A stretch of DNA of 64,000 nt, taken from positions 4,293,664 through 4,357,663 of the forward strand of contig NZ_CP102384.1 of assembly GCF_024628865.1 (NCBI RefSeq), in the 5' to 3' direction. Made by a program: the position numbers and the translations under genes. Origin of the DNA: Sphingopyxis sp. DBS4. GTDB lineage: Bacteria > Pseudomonadota > Alphaproteobacteria > Sphingomonadales > Sphingomonadaceae. How positions within the stretch are numbered: position 1 is the first letter of the stretch; the number at the start of each line of letters is the position of its first letter. The notes under the pieces were generated by a model. That model was not told the origin of the DNA. It saw nothing but the letters and a program-made list of their open reading frames with translations, and did no database searches. This document shows, one piece after another, positions 17,901 to 25,544 of the stretch.

Positions 17901-18113
17901 GATCTCCTGCTCGATCGGCGTCGCCACCGTCTCGGCGACGGTCTCGGCCGACGCGCCGGGATAGCTGGCGGTGACCGTGACCGTCGGCGGGACGATGTCG
18001 GGATATTGCGAGACGGGCAGCGACCAGTAAGCGATCGCGCCGACGAGAGTGATGATCACCGCGATGACCGCGGCGAAGATCGGGCGGATGATGAAGAAGC
18101 GCGAAAGACGCAT
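14931..18113 (-). CDS. RND multidrug efflux transporter (AcrB/MexB type, HAE1)
   Basis: 1060 residues, the normal length of the family. It starts MRLSRFFIIRPIFAAVIAVI with the first TM, then periplasmic porter loops, and twelve TM segments in two sets. Proton-relay acidic residues are present in GIVVDDAIVVVENVE (TM4), and the second half has ALAAKNAILIVEFA (TM10). It exports hydrophobic compounds by proton antiport with the neighbouring MFP and OMF proteins. The operon is presumably under the TetR at 20336-20947, whose operators lie at the promoter. Confidence 0.97.
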   Translation of the reverse strand: MRLSRFFIIRPIFAAVIAVIITLVGAIAYWSLPVSQYPDIVPPTVTVTASYPGASAETVAETVATPIEQEINGVDNMLYQSSQSTGDGNVTITVTFKIGTDLDAAQVLVQNRVAIAVPRLPEAVQRLGVVTRKTSPDFLMVVNLVSPDKSLDRSYLSNYALTQLKDRLSRIDGVGDVRLFGARDYAMRVWIDPTRAASLNLTAGEIVAALRAQNVQVAAGSLGQPPYANGNAYQLNVETQGRLADAQQFADVVIRTDADGRQVRVADVARVELGASDYNSNTYLSGDPTVILAAFQRPGSNALEAAKAIETEMAAASKSFPKGLEYRVIYNPTKFIEQSIDAVKDTLLEAMVLVVIVILVFLQKWRAAVIPIVAIPISLVGTFAVLAGLGYSLNSLSLFGLVLAIGIVVDDAIVVVENVERNLERGLSALKAAQTSMDEVSGALVAIVLVLCAVFVPTLFLTGLSGAFYRQFAVTISTATIISLIVSLTLSPALAAILLKPHAEPEQPSRLRELAARAGDAFNEAFEKMSTAYASLTARLVRQPKRMMITYGGLIAATMGLFWATPTGFIPAQDQGYFLAVVQLPPGASVERTDAALRKVAARILPNKGILGSVMLAGFDGPSQTLAPNAAAAYFPLKSFEERKKLGVSFDEIMNEARADVADITEARVIVIPPPLIQGIGSAGGYRMIVQDRGGHGYQKLAEESGKLIGKANEAPGLAQVFTFFDTGSPRVYADIDRAKANLLGVPPERVFETLQVYLGSAFVNDFNLLGRTYRVTAQADAPFRQSVADIANLQTRSNTGEMVPIGSVATFKDKTGPYRVVRYNLYPAVEVDGDTAPGYSSGASLTTMEKLAADTLPAGYATEWTGIAFQQKAAGSTAALVFALAVVFVFLVLAAQYESLTLPLSIILIVPMCLFAAMVGVNLRGMDNNVLTQIGLVVLIALAAKNAILIVEFARQAEEQDGLSPVEAAVRAARDRLRPILMTSFAFILGAVPLLIASGAGAELRQALGTAVFFGMIGVTAFGLLFTPTFYVVCRALGDWLAQRRRRGEHGAAAPVPAE

Positions 18114-18160
18114 GACCGGCTCCCCGGACTGGAGGATCGAAAAATTTGATCTTGTTTCAT

Positions 18161-18270
18161 CCCCTCCCGCTTGCGGGAGGGGCAGCGAGAGTTGCGAACT
18201 TGTTCGCTACTCGCAGCGGGGAGGGCGGTGACAGGCCCTCCCCAAACCCCTCCCCGAAGGGAGGGGCTTC
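18161..18270. repeat. Dispersed inverted repeat (CCCCTCCCGC family)
   Basis: The 22-bp palindrome at 18161-18182 (CCCCTCCCGCTTGCGGGAGG plus GG) is identical to 58771-58792 inside coaBC. A degenerate second arm lies at 18234-18270 (GGCCCTCCCC ... GGGAGGGGCT). It occupies the gap between the MFP and RND genes. Confidence 0.8.
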
Positions 18271-18276
18271 AAGGCG

Positions 18277-19554
18277 TTACCGTGCGAAGGTGGCTTCGCC
18301 GACCAGCGCCTCACTCGGCGGCGGGGCGGTTTCGGCAACCGGCGAAATCTTGCCCGCGCGCGTCTGCACCTTCGTGCCTGGTTGCGCGAGCTGGGTGCCG
18401 GTGATCACGATGCGGTCGGTCGGTGCGATGCCGCCGCGCACGACGCGGAGGCCATCGACGACCGGACCGAGCCGGACCTCGCGCGTCGCGACCTGACCGT
18501 CCTTGCCGACCACCAGCAAAGTCTTGCGCGCCTGGTCGGTCTGCACGGCCGCGTCGGGGACGAGCAGCGCGCGCTCGCTGGCGCCGCTCGCCAGCCGCAT
18601 GTTGCCGAACATCCCCGGCGACAGGAACAGGTCGGGATTGGCGATCACCGCGCGGCCGCGGATCGTCCCCGATCGCGGGTCGATGCCGTTATCGGTGAAG
18701 TCGAGCTTTCCGGTGCGGCTGTAGTCGGCCTCGTCCTGCAGCTTGATCTGCACCTCGGTTCCCTTCGCCCCGTCTTCCTGAGCGCGCTTGGCTTTCAGGA
18801 ACAGGCCTTCGGAGCCGTTGAAGCTGAAATAAATGGGATCGAGCGCGTTGATCGTCGTCAGCAGGCTACCGGCGCTGCCTTCGCCTGCGGCGACGAGATT
18901 GCCCGCGTCGACGCGGCGATCGGAGATGCGTCCGCTGATCGGTGCGCGCACCTGCGTAAACTCCATGTCGAGCGCGCGCGAGCGCACGCGCGCATCGGCG
19001 GCCGCGAGCGCGGCCGACGCCGCGCGCAGCTTGGCGCCGAGCTGGTCGAGGTCGCTCTGCGACACCGCGTCGTCGGCGACGAGCCGGTTGGCGCGCGCAA
19101 GGTTGGTCTGCGCGAGCGCCAGATCGCTGCGCGCGCTGGCCGCTTCGGCGCGCGCTTCGGCGAGCGCGGCGGCGAAGGGGCGCGGGTCGATCGAGAAGAG
19201 AAGCTGGCCCTTGCGGACGATCTGACCGTCGGTGAAATGGACGCCGACGAGCTGGCCCGAGACGCGCGGGCGCACTTCGACGGCCTGGCTTGCCTCGAAG
19301 CGGCCGACATAATCGTCCCATTCGTCGATGTCGCGGACCAGCGGGGCCGCGACGGTGACGACCGGGATCGGCGGCGCGGCGTTGGCCGGCGCCTCGCGGT
19401 GAGTCAGGCCCCAGCCGCCGGCGATGACAAGCGCGACCGGCAGGCCGATCTGCAGGGTCCGGCGCCAGCGGCGCGGGGGCTGGGTCGGGGCGAGGGCGGC
19501 GTTCGCCGTCTCCTCGGACTCCAAGGGGGGCCGGATCGGGGAGAGCATGTTCAT
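18277..19554 (-). CDS. RND efflux periplasmic adaptor (membrane fusion protein)
   Basis: 425 residues from the ATG at 19554. An N-terminal anchor helix (LQIGLPVALVIAGGWGLTH) is followed by a lipoyl/barrel-sandwich region (VEVRPRVSGQLVGVHFTDGQ), a helical hairpin (LAQTNLARANRLVADDAVSQ), a beta-barrel domain and a C-terminal membrane-proximal domain. It is the AcrA/MexA-type partner of the following RND pump. It follows the unknown 136-aa gene by 4 bp, so those two are co-translated. An earlier in-frame start exists but overlaps that gene. Confidence 0.94.
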   Translation of the reverse strand: MNMLSPIRPPLESEETANAALAPTQPPRRWRRTLQIGLPVALVIAGGWGLTHREAPANAAPPIPVVTVAAPLVRDIDEWDDYVGRFEASQAVEVRPRVSGQLVGVHFTDGQIVRKGQLLFSIDPRPFAAALAEARAEAASARSDLALAQTNLARANRLVADDAVSQSDLDQLGAKLRAASAALAAADARVRSRALDMEFTQVRAPISGRISDRRVDAGNLVAAGEGSAGSLLTTINALDPIYFSFNGSEGLFLKAKRAQEDGAKGTEVQIKLQDEADYSRTGKLDFTDNGIDPRSGTIRGRAVIANPDLFLSPGMFGNMRLASGASERALLVPDAAVQTDQARKTLLVVGKDGQVATREVRLGPVVDGLRVVRGGIAPTDRIVITGTQLAQPGTKVQTRAGKISPVAETAPPPSEALVGEATFAR

Positions 19555-19558
19555 GGGT

Positions 19559-19969
19559 TCACTTTCGGAAGAGGCGGGCGACGTGGACTTCGGCGACGCG
19601 CTTGCCCAGCAGTTCATAATGATCGGTGCTGAAACCCGCGGCGAAGAAGGCCTTGAGTTCGGCCTTCGGCACCGAATAGCTGTGGTGCCAGGTCAGCACC
19701 GCCATCCGGCGCAGCGCTTCGAGCCGCGGATCGGCGAGACGGCGGTTCACCGCGTCGCCAAAAATCCGCCCGAGCCATTTCGCGACCCGGCCGGGCTCGC
19801 GCAGGCTCGATGGCCGGTCGTGACGGGCAAGCATCACGACCGACCATTCCAGCGCCGAAAAGCCTGCGGGACTATCGGCTTTCGGCGCTGCGGGGGAAAA
19901 TGTGGGGGAGAAGGCGGAAGCCGGCGCGATGGCGGCGGCGACTCCGTCGGTCAGGGCAAGATAGGCCAT
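19559..19969 (-). CDS. Hypothetical protein leading the efflux operon
   Basis: 136 residues from MAYLALTDGV (19969) with GGAGGACCGACC upstream. It has no signal peptide or TM. The second half is conserved-looking and basic: LEWSVVMLARHDRPSSLREP and MAVLTWHHSYSVPKAELKAF. I do not recognise the family. Its position as first gene of a TetR-controlled efflux operon, 4 bp before the adaptor gene, suggests an accessory role in the same response, but there is no functional evidence. Confidence 0.78.
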   Translation of the reverse strand: MAYLALTDGVAAAIAPASAFSPTFSPAAPKADSPAGFSALEWSVVMLARHDRPSSLREPGRVAKWLGRIFGDAVNRRLADPRLEALRRMAVLTWHHSYSVPKAELKAFFAAGFSTDHYELLGKRVAEVHVARLFRK

Positions 19970-20196
19970 GGTCGGTCCTCCGTGGATATTTGCCGGGCGC
20001 AAGGGGGCTCACGCCCCGGAACGCTTGCGCCCGGCGAGGGGAGAGTCTGGATGCAGGAAGGCGATCCCGCCTTCATCGATGGCGGGGCGCGATCCTGCGA
20101 AACATGTCTGTCTGGGTTGGCCCGGGATCAGGCCGGCACAGCAGGAGCGGAGTGCATCCGCGCTTCTTGTGGCGCGGCGGTCATTCCAACCATCTG

Positions 20197-20256
20197 TACC
20201 ACACGGTATATAAACATGCCGTTCATCTTGTCAAGGAGTTTTATACCGACCGGTAT
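20197..20256. promoter_or_regulatory. TetR operators at the efflux operon promoter
   Basis: ATACCGACCGGTAT at 20243-20256 is a 14-bp palindrome with ATACCG/CGGTAT half-sites. TACCACACGGTA at 20197-20208 is a weaker copy with a wider centre. A single CGGTAT half-site lies at 20952-20960, next to the TetR start. This half-site pattern is typical of TetR regulators of RND pumps. They sit upstream of the 19969 gene, within the 20003-20335 gap, which holds nothing else I can see. Confidence 0.65.
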
Positions 20257-20335
20257 CGAAAAATTCGGTGGCCCTGTTTCGGCCGCCCCCTGTCGATCCC
20301 CGATCAGGCCCGGGATGCGAGGCAAAAGACCGTCT

Positions 20336-20947
20336 TCAGGCGCTGGGCCAGAGCGCCAGGCTGGTGTCGACCAGCCGCTCGAGCTCGTCCATCGTCGCGC
20401 CCGCGCCGGCCTGAACCGAAATCCCCTGCAGCAGGGCGTAGAGAAGGCTGGTCAGCCCCTGCGCGTCGACATGCGCGGGCAGGTCGCCCTCGGCCTTCGC
20501 GCGCTCGAAACGCTCGACCAGCGCGCGCTGCGACGAGGCACGGCGCCCCAGCACGTCGGCCTTGATCGACTCGGCTTCGGGGCTGCAGGCGAGCGAACTC
20601 AAAATACCCATGCATCCTTTGGGGTCGGTGGTGCCGGCGTGCGTCATCAGCGCGCCGTGGAGATAATATTCGGCGACCTTGCGCGCGGTCGGCTGGTCGA
20701 GCGCGGCGCGCGTATATTCCAGCTTTTCGGTCTCGTAGAGGTCGAGCGCCTTGTGAAACAGCGCTTCCTTGTTGCCGAAAGCGGCATAGAGGCTGGGCTT
20801 GGTGATCCCCATCGCCTCGGTCAGGTCGGCCATCGACGCGCCGTCATAGCCCTTCGCCCAGAAGACGTGGAGGGCTTCGGCCAGTGCCTTGTCGACACAG
20901 AATTCGCGCGGGCGCCCCTTGACCGGGGTAGCGATGTCACTTTCCAT
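20336..20947 (-). CDS. TetR-family repressor of the efflux operon
   Basis: 203 residues from MESDIATPVKGRPRE (20947). The N-terminal HTH, DLTEAMGITKPSLYAAFGNK, is canonical for the family. The C-terminal domain contains GCMGILSSLACSPEAESIK, a segment typical of TetR_C regulators that sense hydrophobic ligands. It lies upstream of and in the same direction as the efflux operon, with ATACCG/CGGTAT operators between. It likely represses the pump and itself. Confidence 0.9.
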   Translation of the reverse strand: MESDIATPVKGRPREFCVDKALAEALHVFWAKGYDGASMADLTEAMGITKPSLYAAFGNKEALFHKALDLYETEKLEYTRAALDQPTARKVAEYYLHGALMTHAGTTDPKGCMGILSSLACSPEAESIKADVLGRRASSQRALVERFERAKAEGDLPAHVDAQGLTSLLYALLQGISVQAGAGATMDELERLVDTSLALWPSA

Positions 20948-21052
20948 AACGAGCGGTATATAATCGATCGGGCCGGAAAGTCTAGGGGTAGCGGTTCGGC
21001 TGGGTTCTGGGGGCAGCGTCCGCAATCGACCGGAAGCCGACCTACCTTACGT

Positions 21053-21129
21053 CGTCATCCCGGACTTGATCCGGGATCCATTCAACCGGCGCTGAGAGAA
21101 TGGATCCCGGATCAAGTCCGGGATTGACG
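21053..21129. repeat. Dispersed inverted repeat (GTCATCCCGGACTTG family)
   Basis: CGTCATCCCGGACTTGATCC at 21053 on, with its inverted copy ending at 21129 (CAAGTCCGGGATTGACG). The 28-bp arms are nearly perfect around a 20-bp centre. It is one of two tandem repeats filling the gap between tetR and the S41 protease gene. Confidence 0.85.
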
Positions 21130-21164
21130 AGAGGCTGAAAATCGCGCGCAGTATCTCTTACCTT

Positions 21165-21243
21165 CGTCATTCCCGCGAAAGCCGGAACCCAGAGTGGGGT
21201 CAGCCGACGCACGCTCTGGGTTCCGGCTTTCGCGGGAATGACG
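21165..21243. repeat. Dispersed inverted repeat (GTCATTCCCGCGAAAGC family)
   Basis: CGTCATTCCCGCGAAAGCCG at 21165 on, with the inverted arm CGGCTTTCGCGGGAATGACG ending at 21243. The same arms and part of the centre (GTCAGCCGACGCAC against its inverse) recur at 31182-31260, so it is one element family. Confidence 0.87.
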
Positions 21244-21288
21244 AAAGTTAGGAAGGGGCCGCTCCCCCACCCCAAAACCGACGTTTCG

Positions 21289-22743
21289 TCAAAACAGCCC
21301 CGGCAGTTCGCGCTGCGCCGCGCGGGGCTTTGCGGGCGTCAGCATCTCGGGCTCGGCGGCCATCCGGACGCTGCGGCTTTGCGCGGAGGCGCCGGACGGG
21401 GCCTGGGCGATGGGCGTCGTGCAGCTTCCCCCCGCCAGGAAATCGATCGCCGCGCGCACCGAGGCTTCGCGCGGGTCGCCGAGCGGCAGGGACAGGTCGT
21501 CGTCCGCCGCGCAGCTGTTGCCGATCTTCGGCGCCAGCCCGTCGAAATAGTCGCCGCTGCTCGCCGCATTGCCGGTCGCAAAGGCGATCACGCGCATCCG
21601 CTCGTCGCATTCGCTCTTGTCGAGCGCAATCTGTCCGACGGGCTTGCCATAGGTGTTGCTGCCGACCAGCGTCATATTGGTGCCGAGGTAGGGCAGCATC
21701 CCGTTGATCACCAGTTCGCTCGCCGAGGCGGTCGATCCGGTGCCGATGAAGGCGATGCGCGTCGGCGCGATCGATTCGGGCTGCGTGGTGAAGGTGTGGC
21801 GCGTGTTGTTCTCCGATTTCGATGAGCGGAAATTGGTCTGCGAGAACAGGTCGCTGGCGGCCCGGTTGCGGCCGAGCAGGTCGCCGAACAGCTCGGCGGT
21901 GGCGACGAGCCCGCCGCCATTGTAGCGCAGATCGATGACGACGTCGGTCACCCCCTGGTTGCGGAAATTCAGGAAGGCGGCGCGAAGCTGGGGGTCGGCC
22001 GAACTGATGAAGCTGCGCAGGTTCACATAGCCATAAGCGTGCCCGCCCTCGCTGATGATTTTCGCGCCGTAGCGGTCGGAAATCGGGTCGAGATCGTAAT
22101 CGGCCTTGGTCACCGACACGTCGCGGGTGCCGCCGCCGGGTTCGACGATCCGCAGGACGCGGGTCACGCCGGGGTCGCTCGACCCCAGCGCGTCGGTGAT
22201 CCCCTGCGTGCCTTCGCTGGCGACGATGGTCGAGATGGCGCGAATGTTCGACGCATTCGTTCCGATCCCCACGATTTGCGTGCCGCGATCGATTCCCGCC
22301 GCCAGCGCCGGGGCATTTTCATAGGCCTCGGCGATGATCACGCGCTGGGTGGTCGGATCATAGGCGAGCCGGACGCCGAAGCCCGCACTCGATCCGTTGG
22401 TGAAGAAAGCCTCCTCCTCGGCGATCGAGGTGACATAGGTGAAATAGCGATCCTTGTTCAGCGCCCGGGACGGCGCGACGAGCGCGTCGATATAGGTCTG
22501 GACGTCGGCGAAGTTCGCGGGATTGACGTTCGTCGCGACATCGCCGGGGAAGAGATACCATTCGTCGATCACCGCCTTGGCGAAGCTCTGGCGCGCGCTG
22601 AGGCCGCAGCTTGCGGTGGGTGTCGGGGTCGGCGTGGGGGTGACGGTGACCGGCCCGCCGCCACCGCCGCCGCTCGACCCTCCGCCGCCGCATGAGGCGA
22701 GCAGCAATGACAGGACGGTCAGCGATGCAATCCCGCTACGCAT
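21289..22743 (-). CDS. S41-family peptidase, lipoprotein
   Basis: 484 residues. The lipoprotein signal ends in SLLLASCGGGGSSGG (lipobox cysteine about residue 18), followed by a Gly-rich and (TP)n linker. A PDZ-like region (about 130-200: GFGVRLAYDP and APALAAGIDRGTQIVGIG) precedes the tail-specific protease domain. The catalytic serine is in GSTASASELVING and the lysine in SNTYGKPVGQ. Envelope-anchored carboxyl-terminal proteases process or degrade periplasmic proteins; the substrate here is unknown. It stands alone between repeat clusters. Confidence 0.92.
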   Translation of the reverse strand: MRSGIASLTVLSLLLASCGGGGSSGGGGGGPVTVTPTPTPTPTASCGLSARQSFAKAVIDEWYLFPGDVATNVNPANFADVQTYIDALVAPSRALNKDRYFTYVTSIAEEEAFFTNGSSAGFGVRLAYDPTTQRVIIAEAYENAPALAAGIDRGTQIVGIGTNASNIRAISTIVASEGTQGITDALGSSDPGVTRVLRIVEPGGGTRDVSVTKADYDLDPISDRYGAKIISEGGHAYGYVNLRSFISSADPQLRAAFLNFRNQGVTDVVIDLRYNGGGLVATAELFGDLLGRNRAASDLFSQTNFRSSKSENNTRHTFTTQPESIAPTRIAFIGTGSTASASELVINGMLPYLGTNMTLVGSNTYGKPVGQIALDKSECDERMRVIAFATGNAASSGDYFDGLAPKIGNSCAADDDLSLPLGDPREASVRAAIDFLAGGSCTTPIAQAPSGASAQSRSVRMAAEPEMLTPAKPRAAQRELPGLF

Positions 22744-22826
22744 GTGATTTCCCCCGATAATCGATGGACCTTCGATGATAGCGGCGACGGGCCGAATTGG
22801 AAGGGATGAAGGGGGCTGTGTCGTTC

Positions 22827-22965
22827 CTCCCCGGCACGGGGAGGGGGACCATGCGAAGCATGGTGGAGGGGCACCCTCGGTTTACGCATCGATCCAGAAA
22901 AGGCGCACCATGTCGCACCTGCCCCTCCACCACCTTCGGTGGTCCCCCTCCCCGTGCCGGGGAGG
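22827..22965. repeat. Composite inverted repeat
   Basis: CTCCCCGGCACGGGGAGGGG starts the left arm (22827-22872), and the inverted arm is at 22921-22965, ending GTGCCGGGGAG. Inside each arm is a smaller hairpin (CCATGCGAAGCATGG and CCACCTTCGGTGG). It fills the gap between the S41 protease start and rlmE. Confidence 0.82.
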
Positions 22966-22990
22966 AGCGGCGACGGCCGCCGTCCGGCCG

Positions 22991-23701
22991 TCAGTCCGCG
23001 TCGCCGTCTTCCTCGCGCCGCCCCTTGAAACCCTGCGCGATCACATAAAGTTCGGGCGATCCCTTGCGGCTTGCGGGCGGCTTGGCGTGTTTCACGGTAG
23101 CGAAATTCTGCTTGAGGACGGTCAGCAGTTCGCGGTCGGCGCCGCCCGCGAACACTTTCGCGACGAAAGCGCCGCCGGGCTGCAGGGTCTGTACCGCGAA
23201 ATCGGCCGCGGTCTCGGCAAGCCCGATGGTGCGCAGATGATCGGTCTGCGGATGGCCGACGGTGTTCGCCGCCATGTCCGAAATGACGAGATCGGGGGCG
23301 CTGCCCAGCGCCTCGATCAGCGCGTCGGGGGCGGCGTCGTCCATGAAATCCATTTCGAGGATCGCGACGCCTTCGATCGGTTCGCAGGCGAGCAGGTCGA
23401 TTCCGGCAACGCGCGCGCGCGGATTGGCCTTGCGCACGACCTGCGACCAGCCGCCCGGAGTGATCCCCAGGTCGACCACCGCGCGCGCTTTCCTGAGCAG
23501 GCCGAATTTCTCGTCGAGCTCGATCAGCTTGAAGGCGGCACGCGAGCGATAGCCCTCGGCCTGCGCGCGGCGGACATAGGGGTCGTTGAGCTGGCGCTGG
23601 AGCCAGCGGGTCGACGAGGCGGTGCGCTTGCGCGCGGTCTTGACCCGCACATGCAGGCCGCCGCGTCCGCCGCCGCTCTTGCCGCCCTTGCCACCGCTCA
23701 T
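22991..23701 (-). CDS. rlmE: 23S rRNA (uridine-2552-2'-O)-methyltransferase RlmE/FtsJ
   Basis: 236 residues starting at MSGGKGGKSGGGRGG (23701), whose ATG overlaps the ppx stop by 4 bp. The basic N-terminus fits an RNA-binding extension. The RrmJ catalytic tetrad is visible: Lys in SRAAFKLIELDEKF, Asp in SDMAANTVG, Lys in GGAFVAKVFAGG and Glu in SPELYVIAQGF. The SAM loop reads VVDLGITPGGWSQVV. It methylates U2552 of 23S rRNA during late 50S assembly. A longer upstream frame is a shadow inside ppx. Confidence 0.95.
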   Translation of the reverse strand: MSGGKGGKSGGGRGGLHVRVKTARKRTASSTRWLQRQLNDPYVRRAQAEGYRSRAAFKLIELDEKFGLLRKARAVVDLGITPGGWSQVVRKANPRARVAGIDLLACEPIEGVAILEMDFMDDAAPDALIEALGSAPDLVISDMAANTVGHPQTDHLRTIGLAETAADFAVQTLQPGGAFVAKVFAGGADRELLTVLKQNFATVKHAKPPASRKGSPELYVIAQGFKGRREEDGDAD

Positions 23702-24828
23702 TTGCGATGCTCGCGCCGGGTAACCGGAATGTCGCGGCCCTGCATCGCCAATGTGCGCAAGATGCCCTCGCGGATGCCGCGGTCGGCAACGCCGACGCGC
23801 GCGGCGGGCCACAGGTCGATGATGCTCTCCAGAATCGCGCAGCCCGCAACCACCAGGTCGGCGCGCTCGCGTCCGATGCAGGCAATCTCGGCGCGCGCGT
23901 CGAGGCTCGCCTCGGCGAGGCGGCGGCTGATGTCGCGCATCGCGGTCGCGGGAACGGTGATCCCGTCGACCGCGCGCCGGTCGTAGCGCGGCAGCTCGAG
24001 AAAGACGCTGGCGAGCGTCGTCACCGTGCCGCTGGTGCCGAGCAGGCGCAGCGGCAGGTTCGCGAAGCGTTCGGCGCGGTCCGCGAAGGCGGCGAAGGCG
24101 CTGCGGGTCACTTCGCGCATCCGGGCATAACTTGCCTGCCGCGCGGCCAGGCTGTCCTCGCCCGGCGCGGCATGTTCGGTCAGCGACACGACCCCCCACG
24201 GCACGCTGATCCAATCGTGGATCTTTACGTCATGGTCCGACACGTCGACATGCATCAACTCGGTCGAGCCGCCGCCGATGTCGAAGATCAGCGCCGGGCC
24301 TTCGCCGGGTTCCATCAGATTGTGGCAGCCGAGCGCGGCGAGTCGCGCCTCTTCGGCAGCCGAGATGATGTCGAGGACGATGCCCGTCTCGCGCCGGACG
24401 CGCGCCGCGAGCTCGGTGCCGTTCACCGCGCGGCGGCACGCCTCGGTCGCGACCGCGCGCGACAGGGTGACGTGGCGTCGGCGCAGCTTGTCGGCGCAGA
24501 TGGCGAGCGCGGCAACGGTGCGGTCCATTGCGGCCTCGCTGATCCGTCCGGTCGCGTGCAATCCTTCGCCCAGCCGTACGATCCGCGAAAAAGCGTCGAT
24601 GACGACGAGTTCGCCCTCGTGCGGGCGCGCGATCAGCAACCGGCAATTGTTGGTGCCAAGGTCGATCGCGGCATAGCTGCGGGGCCGGACGACCGGCACG
24701 GGGCGGGGCGGAGTTTCCCCTTTCTGTCTTCGGCTCGCCGGTGGGCCCATTTTCGAACCCGGCCGCGGCGATCGCCCTGAAGGCGCTGCCATTTGCCGCA
24801 TGGCTATGTTGACCTGTCTCTGACTCAC
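23698..24828 (-). CDS. Ppx/GppA exopolyphosphatase-family phosphatase
   Basis: 376 residues. The ASKHA-fold phosphate loops are clear: AAIDLGTNNCRLLIARP near residue 53 and LIFDIGGGSTELMHVDV near 190. The family hydrolyses terminal phosphates of polyphosphate or converts pppGpp to ppGpp; which activity cannot be told by eye. It lacks the C-terminal HD-like domain of the 500-residue enzymes. It is translationally coupled to rlmE, a pairing common in alphaproteobacteria. Confidence 0.92.
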   Translation of the reverse strand: MSQRQVNIAMRQMAAPSGRSPRPGSKMGPPASRRQKGETPPRPVPVVRPRSYAAIDLGTNNCRLLIARPHEGELVVIDAFSRIVRLGEGLHATGRISEAAMDRTVAALAICADKLRRRHVTLSRAVATEACRRAVNGTELAARVRRETGIVLDIISAAEEARLAALGCHNLMEPGEGPALIFDIGGGSTELMHVDVSDHDVKIHDWISVPWGVVSLTEHAAPGEDSLAARQASYARMREVTRSAFAAFADRAERFANLPLRLLGTSGTVTTLASVFLELPRYDRRAVDGITVPATAMRDISRRLAEASLDARAEIACIGRERADLVVAGCAILESIIDLWPAARVGVADRGIREGILRTLAMQGRDIPVTRREHRK

Positions 24829-24912
24829 GCATCCGCCAATTTGCGGACGTGCACTTGCGCGCGAACCTAGGCCCCGGCGGGCGCGATGGCAACCCCGCCC
24901 ACCGACAGCAAA

Positions 24913-24940
24913 GCCCCGTCCGGCGCGGGCCGGACGGGGC
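24913..24940 (-). terminator. Terminator hairpin downstream of the glycine-zipper gene
   Basis: GCCCCGTCCGGC, a GCGG loop, then GCCGGACGGGGC: a perfect 12-bp stem. Read on the minus strand it is followed by TTTG, weak as a T-run. It lies between the 3' end of the glycine-zipper gene and the ppx start. Confidence 0.55.
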
Positions 24941-25021
24941 GAAGGGGGGAGAGTCTTTTATTGGGGGTCGGGTCTGCCTTGATGGTGGCAGCCGTCATTC
25001 CCCTTTAAGGGGGCGGGCCCT

Positions 25022-25417
25022 TTAACGGCGGCAGCCGTCGTTGCCCTTGTCGATGGCGCGGCCGGCGATGGCGCCGACGGCGCCGCCGATGATCGTGCCG
25101 ACGGTCCGGTCGCCGCGGCCGGCGATCTCGTGACCCGCCAGGCCGCCGGCGATCGCGCCGATGATCGTGCCACCGGTGCCGTTGTCGCACTGGCGATAAT
25201 TACGATAGTTGCGGCGATCGTTGCCACGGTAATCGCGGCGGTCGTAACTGCGATAGTTGCGGCTATCATAGCGGCGGTTGTCGCGATTGTAGCGCGCGTC
25301 ATAGCTCGAATAGCCGTCGCGGCTGTAATAGCCGTTCTGCGCCGCGGCGGGCGTAGCAAGGCCCAGCGTCGCGGTGGACATCAGGGCGGCGATCGAGAGG
25401 GTCACCATCTTTTTCAT
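25022..25417 (-). CDS. Glycine-zipper 2TM domain protein
   Basis: 131 residues from MKKMVTLSIAALM (25417; AAGGAGAACG upstream) with a cleavable signal peptide ending LATPAAAQ. The middle is a Tyr/Arg/Asp-rich repeat region (YNRDNRRYDSRNYRSYDRRD). The C-terminal GGTIIGAIAGGLAGHEIAG and VGTIIGGAVGAIAGRAI form the paired glycine zipper of Rick_17kDa/SlyB-like envelope proteins. It is periplasmic or outer-membrane associated with an unknown role, divergent from the phytase-like gene. Confidence 0.88.
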   Translation of the reverse strand: MKKMVTLSIAALMSTATLGLATPAAAQNGYYSRDGYSSYDARYNRDNRRYDSRNYRSYDRRDYRGNDRRNYRNYRQCDNGTGGTIIGAIAGGLAGHEIAGRGDRTVGTIIGGAVGAIAGRAIDKGNDGCRR

Positions 25418-25544
25418 CGTCGTTCTCCTTCTTTCGTCGTCAGGCCCTTGGGGTCTTTGGATCGATGATGCCCTTCTGCCCGATTCGCTTTGAGTGAAGC
25501 CTGAACATCGCTGTCGGCTGCCGTTCATCTTGGGGGGAGGCATC

